This document shows positions 57,804 through 64,000 of a stretch of 64,000 bases of DNA, piece after piece (position 1 is the stretch's first letter; each line of letters starts with the position of its first letter). The stretch is from Sulfurospirillum arsenophilum NBRC 109478 (GTDB lineage: Bacteria; Campylobacterota; Campylobacteria; Campylobacterales; Sulfurospirillaceae). The stretch is from assembly GCF_000813345.1 (NCBI RefSeq), contig NZ_BBQF01000002.1, positions 124,001 to 188,000 of the forward strand, read 5' to 3'. Under the pieces are notes generated by a model that made no database searches, was not told the origin of the DNA, and was given only the letters and a program-made list of their open reading frames with translations. The translations under genes were made by a program, and so were the position numbers.

Positions 57804-57864
57804 AATTTATCCTTTTTTTTGCGTAAGGAAATCCTATAATGAATCCCTTTAAAAATTAAAGTAT

Positions 57865-58443
57865 TTACGCTTTTAATTCAACCATTTTATCACTGCACCA
57901 TGATGCTAAATTTTTATCGTGCGTGATGAGCAAAATGCCTACTTGGTCTAAAAACTGCATTAAAAGTTGCATGACATGTAAGCCTGTGATGTTGTCGAGT
58001 GCAGAGGTTGGCTCATCGGCTAAAAGAAGAGAAGGTTTCATCAACAAAGCTCTTAAAATGGAACATCTTTGAAGCTGTCCACCACTGAGTTGGTGGGGTT
58101 TTTGAGCCAAGACATCAGGATCAAGATCGAGCGCATGACAGAGTTGATGCAGATCATGCAAAGGAGCCACATCGCTGATTTGATTGATGATGGTGTAGGT
58201 TGGGTGAAACGATGTGTAAGGATCTTGAAAAATCTGTGAAAGTTTAGCCGCGGTTATCGTGCCACTTTTAGCTTTCAAATTTCCCGCCACAAGCTCAAAA
58301 AGCGTACTCTTCCCACTTCCACTTGCACCCAATATAGAAACAACTTCTCCCACCTTTACATGTAAAGAGAAATCATGGTACAAAAGCTTGGAATTTGGGT
58401 ACCCAAATGTAAGGTTTTCTACGCGTAAAACCTCTTGGCTCAT
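57865..58443 (-). CDS. orphan ABC ATPase of the peptide/nickel family
   Basis: 192 residues, shorter than the usual 250-320. Walker [14 protein letters not shown]-loop SQIFQDPYTSFHP (typical for Opp/Dpp/Nik ATPases), signature LSGGQLQRCSILR, Walker [13 protein letters not shown]. No permease or binding protein is adjacent. It is coupled to proA by an ATGA overlap. Palindrome copy at 58355-58366, read Leu-His-Val-Lys. Confidence 0.85.
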   Translation of the reverse strand: MSQEVLRVENLTFGYPNSKLLYHDFSLHVKVGEVVSILGASGSGKSTLFELVAGNLKAKSGTITAAKLSQIFQDPYTSFHPTYTIINQISDVAPLHDLHQLCHALDLDPDVLAQKPHQLSGGQLQRCSILRALLMKPSLLLADEPTSALDNITGLHVMQLLMQFLDQVGILLITHDKNLASWCSDKMVELKA

Positions 58444-59675
58444 GCGCGAATCTGCCCTTTACCATAGACTTTAAACTTGTAGGTGGTCAGGTCATTGATG
58501 CCCATAGGTCCACGTGCATGAAGCTTGTTGGTACTGATGCCCACTTCCGCACCAAAGCCAAACTCGCCACCATCCGTAAAACGAGTTGATGCATTGACAT
58601 AAACACACGCTGCATCCACTTCATTTAAGAAGCGCTCAGCTGTTGTGTAATTTTCACTTAAAATGGCTTCAGAGTGCGAAGATCCAAACTCGGCAATATG
58701 TGCAATCGCTTCAGCAACACTCTCAACGATCTTGATACTTAGAGCATTACTAAGATGCTCCGTGTGGTAATCTTCATCACTTGCAGGCTTTACATGTAAA
58801 AGTCTTTGCGTTTTTTCACAGCCTTTTATTTCTGCACCCGTAAGATCAAGCGCCTCTTTCATGCGTGGTAAAAAGCTTTTTGCAATTGCTTCGTGTACCA
58901 AAAGTGTTTCCAGTGAATTACATGCACTTGGGCGTTGGCATTTGGCATTGAGTACGATCTCAATCGCTTGCTCTAAATTCGCCTCTTTGTCCACATACGT
59001 ATGGCAAACACCTTTGTCATGTTTTACCACAGGAACGGTTGCATTTTCGCTTACAAAGCGAATGAGTGCTTCTCCTCCACGAGGAATGATGAGATCGACG
59101 AATTTATCCATTTTAATAAGCTTCGCAACACCTTCACGACTGGAATCTGGCAGAAGCGAAATGATCTCTTTAGGAAGGTTGTGTTTTTCTAAAACCTCTT
59201 GCAAAAGAGAAGCGATGATGGCATTACTGTAAAATGCCTCTTTACCACCTTTAAGCACACACGCATTACCACTTTTAAAGCAGAGTGCAGCGGTGTCACT
59301 GGTGACGTTAGGACGACTCTCATAGATGATACCAACAACACCAATAGGAATGCTCACTTTTTCAATCCTGATGCCACTAGGAACAACCCAACCTTCAAGT
59401 ACACGACCAACTGGCTCTTTCAAGCTCGCAATTTCGCGGATTGCATTTGCCATCTCAGAAATGCGTTTTGTATTGAGTAAAAGCCTGTCCACAAGGGCTG
59501 AACTTAGGTTGTTTTTCTTGGCTTCGTCTAAATCTTTTTGGTTTTCGGTTATGATGATGTCACAGTGTGCTTCCAAAGCATCTGCCATGTGTGCCAAAAC
59601 ATCTATTTTTGTTTTGGGATCAAGGGTCGCGATAATACGACTAGCAGATTTGGCAAGTTTGAGAAAAGTTTGCAC
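58440..59675 (-). CDS. proA: glutamate-5-semialdehyde dehydrogenase
   Basis: 411 residues. Second step of proline synthesis from glutamate. Catalytic Cys in KCQRPSACNSLETLLVH, NADP-binding region GNACVLKGGKEA, and the C-terminal TYKFKVYGKGQIRA. Normal length. Palindrome copy at 58789-58800, read Leu-His-Val-Lys. Confidence 0.95.
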   Translation of the reverse strand: MQTFLKLAKSASRIIATLDPKTKIDVLAHMADALEAHCDIIITENQKDLDEAKKNNLSSALVDRLLLNTKRISEMANAIREIASLKEPVGRVLEGWVVPSGIRIEKVSIPIGVVGIIYESRPNVTSDTAALCFKSGNACVLKGGKEAFYSNAIIASLLQEVLEKHNLPKEIISLLPDSSREGVAKLIKMDKFVDLIIPRGGEALIRFVSENATVPVVKHDKGVCHTYVDKEANLEQAIEIVLNAKCQRPSACNSLETLLVHEAIAKSFLPRMKEALDLTGAEIKGCEKTQRLLHVKPASDEDYHTEHLSNALSIKIVESVAEAIAHIAEFGSSHSEAILSENYTTAERFLNEVDAACVYVNASTRFTDGGEFGFGAEVGISTNKLHARGPMGINDLTTYKFKVYGKGQIRA

Positions 59676-59750
59676 GTTTCTTCCCTTAGAATGGAATTTA
59701 ATGGGGATTTTACCACTTTTGTATTTAATATGTCATAAGTATGTTTGGAG

Positions 59751-59756
59751 TATAAT
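59751..59756 (+). promoter_or_regulatory. -10 box before the YpdA-like gene
   Basis: TATAAT 37 bp before the ATG at 59794, in the divergent region with proA. Confidence 0.6.
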
Positions 59757-59793
59757 CATTAGCATTAGAAGATAATCATACAAGGACATAAGA

Positions 59794-60747
59794 ATGCAAC
59801 AAATTTACGATTTAGTCATTATCGGTGGAGGACCTGGTGGTATTGGTGCAGCAGTTGAAGCTAAAGTGCTTGGTCTGCAACATATTATGATGATCGAAAA
59901 AGGCGAAAACCATTCCCAAACCATCCGAAAATTTTACAAAGATAACAAACGCGTTGATAAAAACTACAAGGGCCAAGAGATCGAGCTTAAAGGCTCTATC
60001 GATTTTAGAGATGGCACGAAAGAGAGTACGCTCAACTACTTTGATTCACTTTTAGATTCTGGTGAGATCGACTCAGCGTTTAACAGCGAAGTGGAGAGCA
60101 TTACCAAAGAAGAGGGTGAATTTCACATCGTGACTACAAAAGCTGGATACCGCGCTAAAAACGTTGTTGTTGCTATCGGAACGATGGGCAAACCCAACAA
60201 ACCTGACTACACACTTCCTATTTCCCTCAAAGAGCGCATCAACTTTAATCTTGATAAATGTTCACAAGGTGAAAAACTTCTCATCGTCGGTGGTGGAAAT
60301 TCAGCGATTGAGTATGCGATTGAGCTATCAAAAAGCAATAACGTAACGGTTAATTACCGTCGCGATACCTTTAGCAGACTGAATGACATTAATCTTTCAA
60401 TGATTCATGAATACAATGGAGAAGAAAAACTGCGTCTGCGCCTTGGCATGGATATTGTCTCTATTGAAAATGAAAATGGCTTGGTTAAAGTCAATTTTAC
60501 CGATGGTTACCATACGATTTACGATCGCGTTGTGTATGCCATTGGCGGTACAACACCCGTTGATTTTCTTAAAAAATGTGGTATAACATTTGATGCTGAT
60601 GCTAAACCAGAGTTTGATGAAAATTATGAGACTAAAACCAAAGGTTTATACTTAGCAGGTGACATTGCGGTTAAGAGTGGTGGTAGCATCGCTATTGCAC
60701 TTAATCATGCGTACCAAATTATTTCACACATCTTAAATACAAAATAA
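59794..60747 (+). CDS. NAD(P)-dependent flavoprotein, YpdA / thioredoxin-reductase-like
   Basis: 317 residues. FAD-binding VIIGGGPGGIGAAVEAK at the N-terminus and NAD(P)-binding LLIVGGGNSAIEYAIELS near residue 165; LYLAGDIAVKSGGSIAIALNHA closes the FAD fold. The redox CxxC of thioredoxin reductase is absent, as in YpdA (bacillithiol disulfide reductase) and ferredoxin-NADP reductase-like proteins. Substrate unknown. Sixteen bp upstream of the coiled-coil gene. Confidence 0.88.
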   Translation: MQQIYDLVIIGGGPGGIGAAVEAKVLGLQHIMMIEKGENHSQTIRKFYKDNKRVDKNYKGQEIELKGSIDFRDGTKESTLNYFDSLLDSGEIDSAFNSEVESITKEEGEFHIVTTKAGYRAKNVVVAIGTMGKPNKPDYTLPISLKERINFNLDKCSQGEKLLIVGGGNSAIEYAIELSKSNNVTVNYRRDTFSRLNDINLSMIHEYNGEEKLRLRLGMDIVSIENENGLVKVNFTDGYHTIYDRVVYAIGGTTPVDFLKKCGITFDADAKPEFDENYETKTKGLYLAGDIAVKSGGSIAIALNHAYQIISHILNTK

Positions 60748-60763
60748 CGAAGGCATTTTATAA

Positions 60764-63700
60764 ATGGCAAAAATTGCTCTCTCTTCTTCGCAGATTTTAA
60801 ATATAGCACTTGGTATGGTCATTGTAGTGGGAAGTCTTGCAACAGCTCGATACGCTAATTTTGGTGGAGTCTCTTTTGATGAATTAGGCGAAAAATATAT
60901 CAGCAAAAGTGATGTTAAATTTAGTGATCTTCCCCTTGATCTGCAAAAGCATTATATTGACAAAGAAGCGACCATTGAGCAGAGCAAAGATGGAAACCTC
61001 TTTGAAGATGAATATCTCGATGAGCAGGGCAAGCCTATTGCTGATTCAGAGTTAACCAAGCAAGATTTTAAACGCATGATTAATAAATTGCAAAAAACAC
61101 TTTTGTTTGTCCAACATGACAATCTTTTAATGTCAAATGAGAAGAATGAGCTCTCTAAAAAATTAGACGAACAACAAATCGAGCTTGAAGAACAACGCAA
61201 TCAATGGACAAATAAAAATACCGAACGCCTGAATGAAGCGGAGCAACAACATTACCGTAACATTAGCGATCTGACTGTAAAGATCAATGAGGTTCAAAAA
61301 GAGAATGTCGTTATTGCTCAAAAAGCAAACATTGAAGCCAATACGCTAAAAGGTCAGATCGAAGAGCTTAAAGCCAAAGCGGTCGAAGAGGAAGAAAAAA
61401 AGCATATAGCCATCAAAAAAGCGCGTGAAGATGAACAATCAAAACTCGTAGATTATAAAGAGAAGATTAAGTTTTTAAACGATCAAGTCACTCTTTTAAA
61501 TGAGCAAATCAATACCAATAACGAAACAGCTAAAAACGCTTTTGCCCGCAAACAAGATGAGATCAATAAACTCAAAGAAGAGATTGTACAAGCGGCTAAA
61601 GAGCGAAATGATCTTATGAGTAAACAGACGCAAACATTGGTTATCAATGAGCAAAAACAGAAAGAAGAGATTGCGAAATACACTCAAACCATTGAACAAC
61701 TTAAAGTCGATACTGAAAAACTCATTGCTAAAAATCGTCAAGACATGATGCTTCAAGATGAAGATCATGCGAAAAAAATGGCACTTCAAGAAGAGAAACT
61801 CAAAGGTGTCAACACCGAACTTGCCAGCGCTAAAAAATACGTAGATGCTTTGATGTTAGAGAATGAAAAAGACTTTAATAAATTTAGAACCTACCTTGAA
61901 GATGAGAAAAAACTTAACAAAGAGCTTTCATTGGCTAACAAAGCACTTGAAGAGGGTGCTCTAAACAATGAAAAAAGCCTCAATGCGTCTATCTTAAAAC
62001 TCAAAGAAGAGATTGCGAAAAAAGAGGGCAATATCAAAGCATTGAACGATAAAATCGTACTTTTAAACAGTGAAAAACTAAATTTTGAAGCTGAAGTGAA
62101 AAAACGTGTCGATGAAAATGACAAAATTCACAATAAGAACTACAAAGTTTTCAATGAAAAAATTGCCAATTTTGATGCCTCTAAAAAAGAGTTGATCGAC
62201 AAACTTGATAAACAACTCAATGAATACAAAGCCACCGCCAAAGAGAATAGCGAACGTGTACAATTTCACATCAATGAACTTAGTGCATCGAATAATGAGC
62301 TTAAACTTAAAAATGATGAAAAAGAAAAAGAGTTACAAGGTTTAAAATCACAGTTAATCGCAACTAAAACAGAGAGCCAAAAAGCTAAAGAGAGCAATGA
62401 TGGTACACTGAAAGAACTTCGTGCCACTTTGGACGAGTTTAAAGCGAGTAGCAAAGCAAAAGAGAGCGACTATATCGCTAAGATCCAACTACTGCAAGCA
62501 GATATTAAAGAGAAAGAGGCGGCCATTGTCTCGAATAGAAAAGACGAGGCGCTTAAAATTGCAGCTTTAGAAAAAGAGATCAAAGTCAAAGCAATTGAGT
62601 TACAAAAAATTCAAACGGAAAATGCACGCAATGAAGGCGCACTACAATCTTTACATGTAAAGCTCAAAGATGCTGAAGACAACGCAACGAAAGCAACCAA
62701 TAAAATTGTTGAAGAGCTTAAAGCCAAAGTTACAACATTTGAAAAAAACCGTATCAGTGAAGATGCAAAAATGGTCGGACTCAAAGATGAACTTCGTCGC
62801 AAAGAAATTGAGTATTTTGACATCCTTAAAGAAAAAGATAAAGAGCTGAAAGCAAAAGAAGCGACGTTGGTTGCGAACAAAGAAGGCACTAAAAAGATAG
62901 AAGCCCTTAAAGCTTCAACGGAAGAGAACCTCTCTAAGTTTAAAGAAGAGTTCAAACAAAAAGAGCTTCAACATTTAGCTGAGATTAAAGCTCTTCAGGG
63001 GGAAATAAAAGCAAAAGAGAGCCAGTTGTCTGCTTCCAATAAAGAAGAGACGCTTAAGAGCATAGCGTTGGAAAAAGAGCTGAAAGCAAAAGAAGCAGCG
63101 ATGGTTGCAAACAAAGAAGAGATGAAAAAAGTTGAAGCCCAAAAAGCGGCGAGTGAAGAGAAACTTGCCAAGCTCAAAGAAGAGATAAAAAATCAACAAC
63201 TTCAAAGCTTAGAGGCGACTAAAGCTTTACAAGCAGAGCTCAAAGCAAAAGAGAGCCAAATATCCTCTTTCAATAAAGAAGAGACCCTTAAAAGCATCGC
63301 TTTAGAGAAAGAACTCAGAGCTAAAGAGGCAACCATTGTTGCCAATAAAGAAAACTATAAAAAGACAGAAGTACTCAAAGCTTCATTAGACGAAAACATA
63401 GCAAAACTCAAAGAAGAGTTCAAGCAGAAAGAACTTCAGTATTTAGAGGCAACCAAAGCACTGCAAGCAGAGCTGAAAGTGAAAGAGACACAACTTGGGT
63501 CAAGTAAAAAAGATGAAACACTTAAAATTATAGCACTTGAAAAAGAACTCAAACAAAAAGAGAGTACTTTGGCGCAAAACCAAGAGGAGTTTAATAAACG
63601 CATTGCTTCGAATGAGCAAACCATTAAAACCTTGAATGAAAAGCTAAAACTCTTAGAAACCACAACACCGAAAGTAGCTGTTGCTAAGACTTCCGCACCT

Positions 63701-64000
63701 GCACCTAAAGGCGCAAAACTTACGATGCTCGACAAAGTTACATGTACAGATATGGGAACAGGGGTTAATGCCATTTCTGAAACGTGCAAACAAGAAGTTC
63801 AAACGTTCCTAGCGAAGTACGATAGCTCGTATTTCTTTGAGGTTGCGCCGATTGTCGATAATGGAGGTTTTGCCTCACTCAAGCTTATCAAAAGTAAAAA
63901 AATGGGAGTGGAAGATACTGAGATTGACCGCATTAGTGGTCTAGCCAATATCGGTCTTGGAAAAGCCAGAGCAAAAGCGGGTGGAGAATTAGTCGAGTCT
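60764..64000 (+). CDS. giant coiled-coil membrane protein, 3' end cut
   Basis: At least 1079 residues from the ATG at 60764; it continues past the window. One N-terminal membrane segment (about residues 11-30, ILNIALGMVIVVGSLATARY), then from about 110 to 970 an almost unbroken charged coiled coil. Three 78-residue repeats lie at about 700-933. A Pro/Ala linker (TTPKVAVAKTSAPAPKGAK) leads to a C-terminal domain with two Cys (VTCTDMGTGVNAISETCKQ) and an OmpA-like arrangement (FFEVAPIVDNGGFASLKL ... GLGKARAKAGG). Topology suggests a periplasmic rod anchored in the inner membrane. It may follow the flavoprotein in one transcript. Function unknown. Confidence 0.85.
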   Translation, partial: MAKIALSSSQILNIALGMVIVVGSLATARYANFGGVSFDELGEKYISKSDVKFSDLPLDLQKHYIDKEATIEQSKDGNLFEDEYLDEQGKPIADSELTKQDFKRMINKLQKTLLFVQHDNLLMSNEKNELSKKLDEQQIELEEQRNQWTNKNTERLNEAEQQHYRNISDLTVKINEVQKENVVIAQKANIEANTLKGQIEELKAKAVEEEEKKHIAIKKAREDEQSKLVDYKEKIKFLNDQVTLLNEQINTNNETAKNAFARKQDEINKLKEEIVQAAKERNDLMSKQTQTLVINEQKQKEEIAKYTQTIEQLKVDTEKLIAKNRQDMMLQDEDHAKKMALQEEKLKGVNTELASAKKYVDALMLENEKDFNKFRTYLEDEKKLNKELSLANKALEEGALNNEKSLNASILKLKEEIAKKEGNIKALNDKIVLLNSEKLNFEAEVKKRVDENDKIHNKNYKVFNEKIANFDASKKELIDKLDKQLNEYKATAKENSERVQFHINELSASNNELKLKNDEKEKELQGLKSQLIATKTESQKAKESNDGTLKELRATLDEFKASSKAKESDYIAKIQLLQADIKEKEAAIVSNRKDEALKIAALEKEIKVKAIELQKIQTENARNEGALQSLHVKLKDAEDNATKATNKIVEELKAKVTTFEKNRISEDAKMVGLKDELRRKEIEYFDILKEKDKELKAKEATLVANKEGTKKIEALKASTEENLSKFKEEFKQKELQHLAEIKALQGEIKAKESQLSASNKEETLKSIALEKELKAKEAAMVANKEEMKKVEAQKAASEEKLAKLKEEIKNQQLQSLEATKALQAELKAKESQISSFNKEETLKSIALEKELRAKEATIVANKENYKKTEVLKASLDENIAKLKEEFKQKELQYLEATKALQAELKVKETQLGSSKKDETLKIIALEKELKQKESTLAQNQEEFNKRIASNEQTIKTLNEKLKLLETTTPKVAVAKTSAPAPKGAKLTMLDKVTCTDMGTGVNAISETCKQEVQTFLAKYDSSYFFEVAPIVDNGGFASLKLIKSKKMGVEDTEIDRISGLANIGLGKARAKAGGELVES
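62861..63562 (+). repeat. three tandem 234-bp repeats in the coiled-coil gene
   Basis: Units start at 62861, 63095 and 63329; a degenerate fourth begins at 63563. Each encodes 78 residues (for example ATLVANKE ... SNKEETLKSIALEKE). The constant 234-bp period shows in-frame duplication. Confidence 0.88.

Larger units (their letters stand above)
2128..63748. repeat. dispersed iterated palindrome TTTACATGTAAA (24 copies, not continuous)
   Basis: This entry collects copies read by eye. Perfect: first base at 2128, 12083, 15900, 17616, 35772, 42979, 43979, 55511, 55533, 58355, 58789, 62650. One mismatch: 8000, 8876, 14014, 29358, 31780, 34284, 41496, 47436. Two mismatches: 10663, 29319, 37249, 63737. 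Fifteen are in or touch coding DNA and nine lie between genes. None lies in the integrated element. Confidence 0.9.

Noticed and set aside
2128-63748. The iterated palindrome as an FtsK-orienting (KOPS-like) signal
   Set aside because: Such signals must be polar; a perfect palindrome has no direction.
2128-63748. The iterated palindrome as a general terminator
   Set aside because: Most copies lie inside coding regions with no U run; only the copy at 43979 is placed like a terminator.
61483-63789. Several antisense open frames rich in Ser, Phe and Leu
   Set aside because: They are complements of the Lys/Glu-rich coiled-coil gene, which leaves few stops on the other strand.
1-64000. CRISPR array, rRNA operon or insertion sequence
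   Set aside because: No regularly spaced direct repeats, rRNA sequence or transposase was seen in the window.

Overview
The window looks like chromosome of a Campylobacterota bacterium, most likely Sulfurospirillum or a close relative. This is inferred from low GC, the gene order rplI-hslV-hslU-era, the block trpD-tsaE-lptB-rpoN, a type II DAHP synthase, AcnB, Bpt, and a sigma-54 promoter of the Campylobacter type (GGAA-N6-TTGCTT) in front of flgL. No species can be proven without a search.

Layout. 1-6988 (minus): an MSHA-type IV pilus locus in the order mshI-J-K-L-M-N-E; mshE runs off the left edge. 7026-12001 (minus): argG, a rhodanese, rplI, hslV, hslU, era. 12159-15815 (plus): S4 protein, trpD, tsaE, lptB, rpoN, several overlapping by ATGA-type junctions. 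15812-17607 (minus): a J-domain protein, bpt and a 56-residue coiled-coil protein. 17725-26090: an integrated element of about 8.3 kb between a 25-bp direct repeat and the 3' end of an intact tRNA-Leu(CAA). 26234-34800: hup, flgL, ftsK, acnB, slyD. 34797-40463: ppsA, a MipA/OmpV-type protein, an AraC regulator, an MFS exporter, tRNA-Pro(GGG). 40582-51547: radical SAM, DUF445, trmA, chemoreceptor, CoA-binding protein, ilvA, a small membrane protein and an aapJQMP-type amino-acid importer. 51954-64000: a second chemoreceptor, class II DAHP synthase, CDF transporter, J-domain protein, DedA, a superoxide-reductase-like protein, an orphan ABC ATPase, proA, a YpdA-like flavoprotein and a very long coiled-coil membrane protein cut by the right edge.

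The integrated element has two halves. The right half (22.9-26.0 kb) holds a small possible ssDNA-binding protein, a Rep_trans-type rolling-circle initiator, a small HTH protein and a tyrosine integrase; it resembles a filamentous-phage satellite without virion genes. The left half is much more AT-rich and holds divergent cargo: a protein that reads as an R-S-E ADP-ribosyltransferase, a 979-residue HD + GHKL (Hsp90-like) ATPase, and a 294-residue protein of unknown fold. I propose this trio as a candidate undescribed defence or toxin-chaperone system.

The second striking feature is a dispersed palindrome, TTTACATGTAAA. I count 12 perfect and 12 near-perfect copies across the chromosomal part, in coding and non-coding DNA, and none inside the element. 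In genes it is usually read in the frame Leu-His-Val-Lys. It behaves like a highly iterated palindrome, comparable in style to HIP1 of cyanobacteria.
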